Shown one piece after another: positions 9,801-18,889 of a stretch of 64,000 nt of DNA. This stretch comes from JAUVRX01 sp049664225 (GTDB lineage Bacteria > Acidobacteriota > Thermoanaerobaculia > Multivoradales > JAHEKO01): positions 29,544 through 93,543 of the forward strand of contig JBATEX010000077.1 of the NCBI GenBank assembly GCA_049664225.1, written 5' to 3'. The position numbers and the translations under genes were made by a program. Under the pieces are notes generated by a model that searched no databases, was not told the DNA's origin, and was given only the letters and a program-made list of their open reading frames with translations. Numbering within the stretch: position 1 is the first letter of the stretch; every line of letters starts with the position of its first letter.

Positions 9801-10706
9801 ATGACCAGCAACGACAATCTCCTCGACACCATCGGCAACACCCCTCTGATTCGACTGCAACGCTCGAGCCCCAATCCGTCGGTCCAGATCTGGGCCAAGC
9901 TGGAGCTCAGCAACCCCAGCGGCTCGCTGAAGGACCGTATCGCACTACACATGATCGAAGAGGCCGAGCGTCGCGGGGAGCTGCGGCCGGGAATGACGAT
10001 CATCGAGGCCACCAGCGGCAATACCGGAATCGCCCTGGGGATGGTGGCAGCGGTCAAAGGCTACGAGTTACGACTTTTCATGTTGGAAAACAAGACACTC
10101 GAGAGACGAAAGATGCTGCGCTACTGGGGTGCAGACCTGGTATTGACCAGCAAGGAAGATCCGGACAGCCACATCTGGGGAGCGCAAGCCTTGATCGCGG
10201 AAGACCCGGAGAGCTACTTCTACATCAACCAGAACGAGAACCCCGACAACGTTGTCGCTCATAGCCAAGGCACGTCGGCGGAGATCGCCAGCCAACTCGA
10301 AGGCAATGTCGATGCCTTCGTAGCGGGCTTCGGAACAGGCGGCACCCTGATGGGCGCAGCACGGTACTTCCAGGACCAGGGGATCGGGGCCCGGATCGTG
10401 GCTGTGGAGCCCGGCGGTGAGCCCCGGGCCAAGATCGACGGGCTCAAACACAGCTCCGAGACCTACCAGCCGCCGATCTACGACCGCGACCTCCTCGACA
10501 CAACGGTCGAAGTGCCCGAGGATGCCGCCTACGACACGACCCTGCAGATCGCCAGAAAGGAAGGCGTCATCGCGGGTCTGAGCTCCGGGGCCTGCCTCTG
10601 GGCCGCCCAGCAGCTTGCCACCGAGATGGACTCAGGCAATATCGTGGTTCTTTTTGGAGACCGAGGGGAGCGCTACTTCAGCACCCGCCTTTTCGATTTC
10701 GACTAA
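9801..10706 (+). CDS. cysM: Cysteine synthase (PLP-dependent O-acetylserine/O-phosphoserine sulfhydrylase family)
   Basis: PLP fold-type II beta-replacing enzyme, 301 residues, making L-cysteine from an activated serine and sulfide in the cytoplasm. The start is fixed by homology: the family N-terminus LLDTIGNTPLIRL begins a few residues after the ATG at 9801. Lys44 in NPSGSLKDRIA is the Schiff-base lysine; TSGNTG (71-76) is the substrate loop; GFGTGGT is the phosphate cup; SSGACLWAA is the C-terminal cofactor contact. Length and motif spelling (NPSGSLKDR instead of NPGGSVKDR) favour the CysM side of the family, but CysK versus CysM cannot be settled by eye. GGAGGG lies 14 bases upstream, further than usual. 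The HD-hydrolase gene starts 41 bases downstream. Confidence 0.9.
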   Translation: MTSNDNLLDTIGNTPLIRLQRSSPNPSVQIWAKLELSNPSGSLKDRIALHMIEEAERRGELRPGMTIIEATSGNTGIALGMVAAVKGYELRLFMLENKTLERRKMLRYWGADLVLTSKEDPDSHIWGAQALIAEDPESYFYINQNENPDNVVAHSQGTSAEIASQLEGNVDAFVAGFGTGGTLMGAARYFQDQGIGARIVAVEPGGEPRAKIDGLKHSSETYQPPIYDRDLLDTTVEVPEDAAYDTTLQIARKEGVIAGLSSGACLWAAQQLATEMDSGNIVVLFGDRGERYFSTRLFDFD

Positions 10707-10747
10707 CACCGACGCAGCTGTTGCACGTTCCACCCGAGGAGCGAAAG

Positions 10748-11353
10748 ATGTCCGACTCCATCGTGCCGATGACCCCTCGCTTCGCAGAGGCGTTTGTCTT
10801 TGCGGAGCGGCTACATTGCGCCCAGAAGCGCAAAAAGACCCAAGTACCCACCATCAGCCATCTGATGGCGGTTACCGCCCTCGTCTTCGAGAATGGCGGC
10901 GGTGAGGACGAGGCCATGGCTGCACTGCTCCACGACGCGGCCGAGGACTGCGGCGGCCGTCCCGTATTGGAGGAGATCCGTCGACGGTTCGGCGATTCGG
11001 TAGCTTCGATCGTCGAGGGCTGCAGCGACACCTTGGAGTCTCCGAAGCCTCGCTGGCAGCCACGCAAGCAGCGCTATCTGGAGCATCTGGAGACCGCACC
11101 CGAGTCCACGCTTCTGGTCTCACTCGCCGACAAAGTCCACAACGTGCGCTCGCTGGCTTTCGAGCACCGGCGCGTCGGCGATCGCCTATGGCAGCGCTTC
11201 ACTGCCAGCCAGGAAGAGACGATCTGGTACTACCAGAGCCTGCTGGAGATCTTCCGCCGCCGATGTCCCGATCAGCACAGGCCCTTGGTGAACGAGCTGT
11301 CCAAGGCGCTCAGGGACCTGAAGGCCCTGATACGCCGTGGGGGCGACAAGTGA
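10748..11353 (+). CDS. Stand-alone SpoT/MESH1-like HD hydrolase (small alarmone hydrolase candidate)
   Basis: 201-residue HD-superfamily protein matching the hydrolase half of RelA/SpoT without a synthetase, TGS or ACT domain. Visible metal and substrate signature: RLHCAQKRKKT around His23, His38, HDAAED (His62, Asp63, Glu66, Asp67) and LADKVHN with Asp128. These correspond to the H...HDxxED...LADxxHN pattern of (p)ppGpp 3'-pyrophosphohydrolases. Start chosen at the ATG preceded by GAGGAG at 5-base spacing; an in-frame TTG at 10721 is less likely. It overlaps the following acylase gene by a GTGA junction, so the two are probably co-translated. Alarmone or related pyrophosphate hydrolysis is inferred from family; other nucleotide substrates are possible. 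Confidence 0.82.
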   Translation: MSDSIVPMTPRFAEAFVFAERLHCAQKRKKTQVPTISHLMAVTALVFENGGGEDEAMAALLHDAAEDCGGRPVLEEIRRRFGDSVASIVEGCSDTLESPKPRWQPRKQRYLEHLETAPESTLLVSLADKVHNVRSLAFEHRRVGDRLWQRFTASQEETIWYYQSLLEIFRRRCPDQHRPLVNELSKALRDLKALIRRGGDK

Positions 11354-13842
11354 GTCTCGTCGGCGTGAATGGTGGCAGCCCAGAGGCTCCGCCAGCGATC
11401 AGCCCGACCGCTCCAAGCGGCAAGCGGTGGATGGGCAGGGGCGTGAGACTCGCACTGGCTCTCCTACTCTCGGGGGTGCTACTGCTGGCGCTCGTCGGCT
11501 ACTGGGCATGGCATCAAGTCAGCGACAGCCTGCCGCAGCTCGAGGGCTCGGCTCCCCTGCCAGGCCTCAGCGCTCGTGTCCTGATCGAACGAGATGGGCT
11601 CGGAATCCCGACCGTCAGCGGCGAAAGCCGCGAGGACGTTGCCATGGCCTTGGGATTCGTGCACGCCCAGGACCGTTTCTTCCAAATGGACCTGTTGCGA
11701 CGGCGGGGAGCGGGGGAACTGTCCGAGCTCTTCGGAGAGGTCGCCCTGAGCGCCGACAAGCGCTATCGGCTACATCGGTTTCGCGACCGGGTAGAGGCAA
11801 CGAAACGGTCTCTATCACCAGAGGATCGGGCCTTTTTCGAGGCCTACTCGCAGGGTGTAAACGCCGGCCTAGCGGCCCTCGATGAGCCACCGTTCGAGTA
11901 CATGGTTCTCGGCCTGGCGCCAGAGGAGTGGCGAGATGTCGATTCCATACTGGTGCTCTACAACATGTTCTTCGAGCTCAATGACGAGGCCGGTAGACGC
12001 GAGTCGACGCTGGGAGTCCTGCGAGATGTGATGGGCCAGGAGATGTTCGCTTTCCTGGCCTCGCCGGGTACCGAGTGGGACGCTCCAGTCGATGGCGAGC
12101 CTTTCTCCACCCCGCCTATTCCAGGGCCGGATGTCTTCGATGTTCGCCAACGAGAACCCATTCCAGAAGCTGTCGGCACGATTTCACGAACGCCGGCAGC
12201 AGACCGATCCCGGATCCTGATCGGCAGCAACAATTGGGCTGTGGCTGGCAGCCACGCGGCGCACACCAGAGCCCTGATGGCCAACGACATGCACCTCGAG
12301 CTCTCCGTTCCCAACATTTGGTATCGAGCCTCCATTGTCTATCCCGACACGATCGAGCCGGATCGGCAGCGTCGCGTAACCGGTGTCACCCTGCCAGGAA
12401 CTCCCTTCCTGGTCGCGGGAAGCAATGGCGAGATCGCCTGGGGCTTCACCAACTCCCAGGGCGATTGGAGCGATCTCGTCGTTCTTCAGGAGGATCCGGC
12501 CATCGAAGGCAGGTACCTGACTCCTTCCGGATCGCTACCGGTAGACCACTACGCCCAGCTCATTCGCGTTCGCGGCGGCCGAGACCAGAACTTGACGGTC
12601 GACGAGACCATTTGGGGGCCGATCGTAGACCGCGACCACCGCGGACGGCAACGCGCTGTGCGCTGGATCGCTCACGACGTCCAGGGTGCCAACGCGAATC
12701 TCAGGCTTCTGGAAGGTGCCAGAACTGTCGACGAAGCTGTCCGAATTGCCGCGACCATCGGAGCTCCCCCCCAGAATCTCGTCGTCGCCGACGCGGCAGG
12801 ACACGTTGGCTGGACGATCATGGGTGCCATTCCAAGGCGTTTCGGTCACAGCGGCCTTCTGCCAACCTCCTGGGACGACGGCTCTCGGGGGTGGAACGGC
12901 TGGCTCCACCCGGAAGAGTACCCGCGGTTGATCGATCCTCCTGGAGGCCGGATCTGGTCAGCCAACAACCGGGTCATCGGGGGTGAGATGCTGGCCAAGA
13001 TCGGCGACGGAGGATTCGATCTCGGTGCAAGGGCCCGACAAATTCGGGACGATCTCCGGGAGGTCGACCAGGCAGCCGAGGCAGACCTGCTCGAAATCCA
13101 ACTCGACGACCGCGCGTTGTTTCTCGAGCGCTGGCAAACTCAGCTCCTCGACGTCCTGGAGCCACTAGGAGCCAGTGGAGGTGGAGCTTACGCCGAACTT
13201 CGCCAGTTGGTGTCCGAGTGGGGCGGTCGCGCCGCGGTGGACTCGGTCGGCTACCGGATGGTGCGGGCCTATCGCCTCAACGTCGAGAAGCGCGTTTTCG
13301 ACGCCATCACAGCCGAATGCAAAGCTGCCGATGATCGTTTCGACTACGCCGTGCTCAACCAGTCAGAGGGACCGCTCTGGGCCCTGGTGCGGGAGCAACC
13401 CCTCCACTTTCTCCCACCCGATCTCGACAGCTGGCAGGAGCTCTTCGAGAACGCGGTCGACGACACCCTGGAGTACTTCTCAGATGATGAGATCCCGCTT
13501 CGGGAGCGCACCTGGGGCGCACGAAACACGGTTCGCATCCAGCATCCGCTGAGTGCTTCTCTACCGTTCGGGACCGAATGGCTGAACATGCCTGCAGATC
13601 GACTGCCTGGGGATTCGAACATGCCCCGGGTCCAGGCCCCGGCCCACGGCGCCTCGCAGCGATTCGTGGTGTCACCTGGACACGAAGAGGAGGGGATCTT
13701 CCACATGCCGGGCGGCCAAAGCGGACACCCCCTTTCACCGTTCTTCCGGGCGGGTCACGAGGCGTGGGTGACGGGTGAGCCGACGCCCTTCCTGCCAGGT
13801 GCCACCGTTCACACCCTCGAGCTCGTACCCGCCTCCCAGTGA
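11350..13842 (+). CDS. Membrane-anchored penicillin acylase family protein (Ntn hydrolase)
   Basis: 830-residue precursor of the penicillin/cephalosporin/AHL acylase family. A hydrophobic segment at about residues 32-53 (rich in Leu) should act as signal anchor or signal peptide, placing the enzyme outside the cytoplasmic membrane. The alpha region starts with IERDGLGIPTVSG and HAQDRFFQMD; the autocatalytic junction is GSNNWAVAG with the nucleophile Ser293, followed by NDMHLELSVPNIWY. This matches the self-cleaving N-terminal-nucleophile architecture. The start is a GTG overlapping the stop of the HD-hydrolase gene (GTGA), preceded by a G-rich stretch. Substrate is unknown; members cleave amides such as beta-lactams or acyl-homoserine lactones. 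Confidence 0.9.
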   Translation: MSLVGVNGGSPEAPPAISPTAPSGKRWMGRGVRLALALLLSGVLLLALVGYWAWHQVSDSLPQLEGSAPLPGLSARVLIERDGLGIPTVSGESREDVAMALGFVHAQDRFFQMDLLRRRGAGELSELFGEVALSADKRYRLHRFRDRVEATKRSLSPEDRAFFEAYSQGVNAGLAALDEPPFEYMVLGLAPEEWRDVDSILVLYNMFFELNDEAGRRESTLGVLRDVMGQEMFAFLASPGTEWDAPVDGEPFSTPPIPGPDVFDVRQREPIPEAVGTISRTPAADRSRILIGSNNWAVAGSHAAHTRALMANDMHLELSVPNIWYRASIVYPDTIEPDRQRRVTGVTLPGTPFLVAGSNGEIAWGFTNSQGDWSDLVVLQEDPAIEGRYLTPSGSLPVDHYAQLIRVRGGRDQNLTVDETIWGPIVDRDHRGRQRAVRWIAHDVQGANANLRLLEGARTVDEAVRIAATIGAPPQNLVVADAAGHVGWTIMGAIPRRFGHSGLLPTSWDDGSRGWNGWLHPEEYPRLIDPPGGRIWSANNRVIGGEMLAKIGDGGFDLGARARQIRDDLREVDQAAEADLLEIQLDDRALFLERWQTQLLDVLEPLGASGGGAYAELRQLVSEWGGRAAVDSVGYRMVRAYRLNVEKRVFDAITAECKAADDRFDYAVLNQSEGPLWALVREQPLHFLPPDLDSWQELFENAVDDTLEYFSDDEIPLRERTWGARNTVRIQHPLSASLPFGTEWLNMPADRLPGDSNMPRVQAPAHGASQRFVVSPGHEEEGIFHMPGGQSGHPLSPFFRAGHEAWVTGEPTPFLPGATVHTLELVPASQ

Positions 13843-13850
13843 AGTCGCTG

Positions 13851-14576
13851 CTAGCGTGATCGGTAGGCGCCGAGCAACCTCTCCCTATCCTCTTCGGGCA
13901 GGTACTTGATGGCCTCTCGAAACGTCACACCGGAGACGCGTTCGACCCGCGACCCGACGAATTCGGACACCCTCTCCGGGTACTTCTTGCTCACTTCCCG
14001 CAGCACCCACCCGATAGCCTTGCGAATGAAGAACTCCCTTTCCTCGAGCATGTCGTCGGCATAGCGTTCAAATCGTCGCCAGTCACCCAAGCCTCGCCTC
14101 AAGGGGAGTAGCAGGGCGAGCATCGCGGACCGCCGTAACCAGAAGTTCTCAGCCGCGGCCCATCGGTCCAGATCGCTGGAGAGCTCTGGGAAGCTCTCCA
14201 CCAGCGGACCGGCGAGATGAACCGCAATCGCATCCACGTATGCCCAGGTATTGGCATCGCTGAGCATCCACTCCAGAAAAGCCAAGTCGGAGCAGTCCAG
14301 AGATTCTCGGCCTGCCCGGAGTAGCTCGATGGCGAAGACACGCAGCTCGTGGACGGGCCTTTGCCAGAGGGCCCGACACAGTTTCAGGAGGCCCACCCGA
14401 TCGAGCTCCGGATGCTCCTTCGACCAGAGTCGGACCTCGCGCCGCAAATCGGGCACGCCTACACCGAGGAATTCCAGATCGCTCTTGAGATATCTCTTCT
14501 CACCTGCCGCGCGCTCGGGCTTGGCGTGGCGCCGCAGCCTCGCCTCGACCTCCGCCACGGTCTCAGTGAGAGTCAT
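13851..14576 (-). CDS. AlkD-like DNA alkylation repair protein
   Basis: 241-residue all-helical protein of the AlkC/AlkD DNA glycosylase family, which removes positively charged alkylated bases. Recognisable family segments are LKSDLEFLGVGVPDLR near the N-terminus, NTWAYVDAIA in the middle (the region carrying the functional Asp in AlkD), WLRRSAMLAL and FFIRKAIGWVLRE. Length agrees with the family (~230). It is convergent with the acylase gene, whose stop is only 8 bases away, and its own ATG is preceded by a weak Shine-Dalgarno. It sits alone and is not part of an ada/alk cluster. Confidence 0.85.
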   Translation of the reverse strand: MTLTETVAEVEARLRRHAKPERAAGEKRYLKSDLEFLGVGVPDLRREVRLWSKEHPELDRVGLLKLCRALWQRPVHELRVFAIELLRAGRESLDCSDLAFLEWMLSDANTWAYVDAIAVHLAGPLVESFPELSSDLDRWAAAENFWLRRSAMLALLLPLRRGLGDWRRFERYADDMLEEREFFIRKAIGWVLREVSKKYPERVSEFVGSRVERVSGVTFREAIKYLPEEDRERLLGAYRSR

Positions 14577-14605
14577 CTGTCAGGGACCTCCATCGCCCCC
14601 GAATT

Positions 14606-17188
14606 CTACTGGCTGAGAGCTCTAGGCCTGTGAGCAACAACTCGCCGGACACTCTCGAACGGGCCATGGTCCTCTGCCGCCAGTGCAAAGAGCGCCGGCA
14701 CTTTCTCGATATCTACGGGCTTGCTGAAGAGATAGCCCTGCACCCTGTCACAACGCAAGACCGTCGGGGACTGCGTCTCCAGGGAGCGCAAGACCTCCAA
14801 CTGCTCAAGCGTCTCGACACCCTCCGCAACCACACCAACGCCGAGATTTCGCGCCATCGCCACGATGGCCATTACCAGAGCCCGGTCCTTCGGATCCCTG
14901 GCGATGTTGTTGATGAACGAGCGATCGACCTTTACCGTGTTCATGGGTAGCTGTTTGAGTCGCATGAGCGACGAATAGCCCGTGCCGAAATCGTCGATGA
15001 CGATCTGAATCCCCTTGTCTTGAAGCTGCGTGAGCAGCGCCAGGGAGCGATTGACATCCTCCATGGCGGTGGTCTCGGTGAGCTCGAGCTCCAGGAGATC
15101 CGGACGCAGACCCGTCTCCTCGAGGACCCTGTCCACCACGCCCAAGAAGTTGGGCTCCAGGAGCTGTCGCGCGGAGACGTTGACGCCGATGGGCACCGCT
15201 GGAAGCCCCTCTTCCTGCCAGCGGAGAGCGGCTCGACATGCAGTCTCCAGCACCCATTCCCCGATCGGCACAATGAGTCCCGACCTCTCGGCAACCGGAA
15301 TAAAGCTGGCCGGGCTCATCGACCCCAGCTTCTTCGATTGCCAGCGGCACAGCGCTTCGATACCAGCGATCGTACCCGTCGCGAAGTCCACCAGCGGCTG
15401 GAAGACCAGGTAGAGCTCATTCTCACCGATCGCCTCCTGAAGCCCCTGCTCGATAGCCACCCGCTGTCGATTCATGGCGTCCATGCGAGGCGCATAGTAC
15501 TGGTAGCCACTTCTGCCCCGCCGCTTCGAGCTACCGAGGGCCAGATCCGCCTTCTTGACCAGCGTCTCGGTGTCGAGACCATCGAACGGATAGGTACTGA
15601 TTCCGATCGAACCCGTAACGGTGATCCACTGCCCACCCGCATCGATCGGCTTCTCGAACGAGTCGAGAATACGCTGAGCCACGAGGTCGGAGTCGCCCGA
15701 CTCCAGCAGGTCCTCGACGAGGACGATGAACTCGTCTCCACCCAGTCGACATACCGTATCCAGACCGCGCACACACCGGCTCAGCCGACGGGCTACCTCC
15801 TGAAGCACGAGATCGCCCCTTTGCGGCCCGTAGGCGTCGTTGATCTGCTGAAAGTCATCCAGGTCGAACGTCAACAGAGCGAAGGGGCGTTTTTCCCGGA
15901 TAGCACGCTGTAGAGCTCTCTGCAGTCGGTCATGCAACAGCGACCGATTCGGCAGATCGGTGAGCGGATCGTGCGTCGTTAAATACTTGAGATCTGCCTC
16001 GGCCCGCTTCTGGTCGCTGATGTCGCGCATGATCAGGACCGAACCCATGGGCTGCGCGAACCGATCCTTGACCTGGGAAACCGTCACCCTGAGGGTCACC
16101 AACTCGCCGGATTGCCGCCGCAGCCCGAGCTCGAGAGCGCGCCGGTCCGCACTGCCGATCAGCCGCCGCACGGTCTCTGCCTCGGCCGAATCCTCTGTCT
16201 CGAAGACGTCCTCTACCGGCGTACCTCTCAACTCCTCCTCGGAGGCACCGAAGAGAGCCTCCGCCGACTTGTTCAGATTTACCACTTGATCGTCACGATC
16301 AACCAGAATGGCTGCATCGGCCATCGTCTTGAAGATGTCCAAAGCCACGGTTTCGGGGTTCAGAATCATGAGTCGGTAACGGGAGACCGCAATCCAGATG
16401 GAGAGCACCCACAGCGCCGCTATCAGGTGCGCGACCTCGGGTGGACTTCGGATGCCCCACATGGGCAAGAGGATGCCCGACAGCGCCACTGCTCCGAGAA
16501 CCGGAACACCGCTCAGGGTCAGAATCTGCGACTGCCGCTGCTCAGCCCGACGTTCCGTGCGCAGACCCCAGAGAAATACCAGCATCATGCCGAAACTGAT
16601 GTAGGTCGAAAAGTACAGCAGGAAGCCAGCGAAAGTTACGGTCATCGGCCCGTAGAAATCCGACCAGCCGTACGGCCCTCGAACGAAATCGACGACTCCC
16701 AGATAGCCAAATTGAACCTGCAGGAAATAGAAGACACCCGGAGCGTAGATCAGCGCGTAGCTCCACCAGCCGCGCAACAGTCGATCTTGGCGTGACAGGA
16801 GGATCAGGAAGTGCAGCAGCAGCGAAGGTGTGATAACCCACCCAAGAGAGGATAAGCGATACCAGAACCACGCGTAGTCCTTGGTTGGCGCGGTAGGCCA
16901 AAAGGCGCAGGCGAAGGACCAGACTGCAAAGCCAAGGCTGATGAAGAAGAAGACCTGGTTGAGCGGCTCGAAGCGGTTCCTCCCGAGCACATACGTGCCC
17001 AGCAAGAGAATGAGGCCAGCGACAAGAATAGAGGCCAGCGACAGGACATGCACTGGGTCGAACACCGTACCATTCTCGACGTTTTCGACGCATCGAGCAG
17101 TGCCGCAGTCCACATCGGCCGATGGCACTCCCAACAATGCTGTTAACGAAACGGCCGGCCGGTCGTTGTAAGAGTCGGAGTGAGGCAA
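14606..17188 (-). CDS. 7TM-PAS-GGDEF-EAL cyclic-di-GMP turnover protein
   Basis: 860-residue membrane sensor with both halves of c-di-GMP metabolism. Order: seven-helix histidine-kinase-type N-terminal membrane domain (~47-270), PAS (~285-395), GGDEF (motif 483-487, intact, with an RGLD inhibitory site five residues before it), EAL (motif 611-613, intact, with DDFGTGYSS, KVDRSF, AEGVET and QGYLFSKP). Both activities look possible. Between AEGVET and QGYLFSKP about eight extra residues are present compared with common EAL domains. The start is uncertain: the longest frame begins with TTG at 17188, while an in-frame GTG at 17065 would begin just before the first membrane helix. No flagellar, pilus or exopolysaccharide genes are adjacent. 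Confidence 0.9.
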   Translation of the reverse strand: MPHSDSYNDRPAVSLTALLGVPSADVDCGTARCVENVENGTVFDPVHVLSLASILVAGLILLLGTYVLGRNRFEPLNQVFFFISLGFAVWSFACAFWPTAPTKDYAWFWYRLSSLGWVITPSLLLHFLILLSRQDRLLRGWWSYALIYAPGVFYFLQVQFGYLGVVDFVRGPYGWSDFYGPMTVTFAGFLLYFSTYISFGMMLVFLWGLRTERRAEQRQSQILTLSGVPVLGAVALSGILLPMWGIRSPPEVAHLIAALWVLSIWIAVSRYRLMILNPETVALDIFKTMADAAILVDRDDQVVNLNKSAEALFGASEEELRGTPVEDVFETEDSAEAETVRRLIGSADRRALELGLRRQSGELVTLRVTVSQVKDRFAQPMGSVLIMRDISDQKRAEADLKYLTTHDPLTDLPNRSLLHDRLQRALQRAIREKRPFALLTFDLDDFQQINDAYGPQRGDLVLQEVARRLSRCVRGLDTVCRLGGDEFIVLVEDLLESGDSDLVAQRILDSFEKPIDAGGQWITVTGSIGISTYPFDGLDTETLVKKADLALGSSKRRGRSGYQYYAPRMDAMNRQRVAIEQGLQEAIGENELYLVFQPLVDFATGTIAGIEALCRWQSKKLGSMSPASFIPVAERSGLIVPIGEWVLETACRAALRWQEEGLPAVPIGVNVSARQLLEPNFLGVVDRVLEETGLRPDLLELELTETTAMEDVNRSLALLTQLQDKGIQIVIDDFGTGYSSLMRLKQLPMNTVKVDRSFINNIARDPKDRALVMAIVAMARNLGVGVVAEGVETLEQLEVLRSLETQSPTVLRCDRVQGYLFSKPVDIEKVPALFALAAEDHGPFESVRRVVAHRPRALSQ

Positions 17189-17239
17189 TTTCGAACAACG
17201 AGTCCAAGCAGCTGCTCGACTTGAGAAAGTGAGACGATC

Positions 17240-17701
17240 ATGGATGTTTTGGCACCAATTCTGGGAAGCGTCGGGATCCTGGCGACGTTGGGCTGGATCT
17301 TGCGATCCTATCTTTCACATCGCCGGCAACTGAAGACCACCGCGCTGCAGGCGGAGTTGCAGGGCAAACTCCTCGACAGGTTCAGCTCTGCCGAGGACCT
17401 CCACACCTACCTGAATAGTGATGTCGGCGAGAGGTTCCTATTGTCGACCACAATCGAACAGGCCAGTCCGCTGCGCCGTATCCTGGGCTCGGTGCAGGTC
17501 GGCCTTATCTTGACCGCAGCGGGAATGGCGTTCCTGATCATGGAAAGCCGATTTGCCGACACCCCTGACAGCCTCGGAATGATCTTCATCGGAACTCTGA
17601 GTCTGGCACTGGGAATCGGATTCCTGGTCTCTGCGGCGGTCTCGACCCGACTTTCACGAAATTGGGGACTCATCAACGGACAGAAGACGGATGAAAGTTG
17701 A
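17240..17701 (+). CDS. Small three-helix membrane protein of unknown function
   Basis: 153 residues; not recognised beyond a general resemblance to DUF6249-type small membrane proteins. A hydrophobic helix at ~7-25, a charged cytoplasmic stretch (~26-85) and two further helices at ~87-103 and ~114-134 are visible. ATG at 17240 with GTGAGA upstream. It is 113 bases before an ECF sigma factor gene on the same strand, so it may belong to the same stress-signalling unit, but no motif supports a specific role. Confidence 0.7.
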   Translation: MDVLAPILGSVGILATLGWILRSYLSHRRQLKTTALQAELQGKLLDRFSSAEDLHTYLNSDVGERFLLSTTIEQASPLRRILGSVQVGLILTAAGMAFLIMESRFADTPDSLGMIFIGTLSLALGIGFLVSAAVSTRLSRNWGLINGQKTDES

Positions 17702-17814
17702 CCCCGAAGCTGGGGCGCCTCCATCAGGGCTGTCGAGCCGAACCAGGGCCAGGCAGCCCCGTGGGCGTCGAAGCAACGAAAGGTGAGACTGCAATGCTAT
17801 GGTTCTAGGAGTCC

Positions 17815-18366
17815 GTGGTCGACCACCTACAGATCCAGGCCACCGAAACGACCGGGCGGAAACGTGGCATCGACGAAGCCGCATTCCGAGAGTTGTACGA
17901 TCGGACAGCGCGTCCGCTGTGGGGCTACATCGCGCGTGCAACCGGGAACGACTCGATCGCCGATGATCTCTCTCAGGAGGCCTACCTCCGTCTCCTACGG
18001 GCGAACTTCGAGCCCGAAAGCGAGGAGCACGCCAAGAACTACCTGTTCCGAATCGCGACCAACCTGCTGCGTGATCATTTCCGCGGCGCCAAGCGCGCCC
18101 AGCTACCTCTCGAGCATGATCCTGGCGTCAAGGGCCACGAGCGTCAGGTACACCTCCAGCATGATCTGCGAAAAGCCATGATGCACCTCAAGCCCAGAGA
18201 GCGCGAGCTTCTCTGGCTGGGCCATGTCGAGCGCTTCAGCCACAAAGAGATTGCCGGAATTCTGGGACTCAAGACAGGGAGCATTCGGCTTCTGCTGTTT
18301 CGGGCCAGAAAGAAGCTCGCTGCCTTGCTCGACGAGACGAATTCCGGCACGGAGGAAGGGCGATGA
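17815..18366 (+). CDS. ECF-family RNA polymerase sigma factor
   Basis: 183-residue sigma factor with only regions 2 and 4. Region 2 is seen at ~20-90 (FRELYDRTARPLWGYI, DDLSQEAYLRLL, NYLFRIATNLLRDHFR) and region 4 at ~120-170 (LKPRERELLWLGHVE, SHKEIAGILGL, RLLLFRARKKLA helix-turn-helix). Start is a GTG with GGAG four bases upstream. The next gene overlaps it by ATGA and encodes an anti-sigma-like protein, the usual arrangement for autoregulated ECF pairs. Confidence 0.9.
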   Translation: MVDHLQIQATETTGRKRGIDEAAFRELYDRTARPLWGYIARATGNDSIADDLSQEAYLRLLRANFEPESEEHAKNYLFRIATNLLRDHFRGAKRAQLPLEHDPGVKGHERQVHLQHDLRKAMMHLKPRERELLWLGHVERFSHKEIAGILGLKTGSIRLLLFRARKKLAALLDETNSGTEEGR

Positions 18367-18842
18367 AGCATCGACCCTGCACCTTGGAAGACTGCATACT
18401 CGGAGCAACGCGGTCCGACGCTATGACCGAAGAGCTGAGCCGACACCTCGCGACCTGCCGTACCTGCTCGGACGCGGTATCGATCGACAACCTCATGCTG
18501 GCCGAAGCCAATAGATTACCGGAGCTCTCGAGGTTGCCCGACCCCGGTCGCATCTGGCTTCAGGCTCGGCAGCAACGTTTGCTACAAGCCGTCGATCGAG
18601 CGACCAGACCCATCCGCGCTGCTGAGAAGATCGCCCTTGGCACCGGCGCAGTCGGCCTGGCGATTGGAACAGCCATGAGTTGGCCGGTGGTCCGTTCCTG
18701 GCTGGGTCAAGCTGTCACCACCATCGCCGACTTCGGTGGTGCCACCGAAGGCTCTCTGCCAACCAACCCTGTCCCGGTCATCGCCGGAGCACTCCTCTTT
18801 CTGGTGCTGTTCGGTCTCTATTCAGAGCTTGTCGAAGGCTGA
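18363..18842 (+). CDS. Putative membrane anti-sigma factor with HxxxCxxC motif
   Basis: 159 residues. The N-terminal soluble part carries His28-x3-Cys32-x2-Cys35 (HLATCRTC), the zinc-binding signature of ZAS anti-sigma domains; two hydrophobic segments follow at ~90-107 and ~138-156. It overlaps the ECF sigma gene by four bases (ATGA). The inferred role is to hold the sigma factor at the membrane until a signal is received. The sensor part between the two helices is only ~30 residues, so no ligand domain can be named. Confidence 0.78.
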   Translation: MKHRPCTLEDCILGATRSDAMTEELSRHLATCRTCSDAVSIDNLMLAEANRLPELSRLPDPGRIWLQARQQRLLQAVDRATRPIRAAEKIALGTGAVGLAIGTAMSWPVVRSWLGQAVTTIADFGGATEGSLPTNPVPVIAGALLFLVLFGLYSELVEG

Positions 18843-18889
18843 GCCGACACTGACAAGAGCTCAGGGACAACGCACCGATCAGGCCAGCA

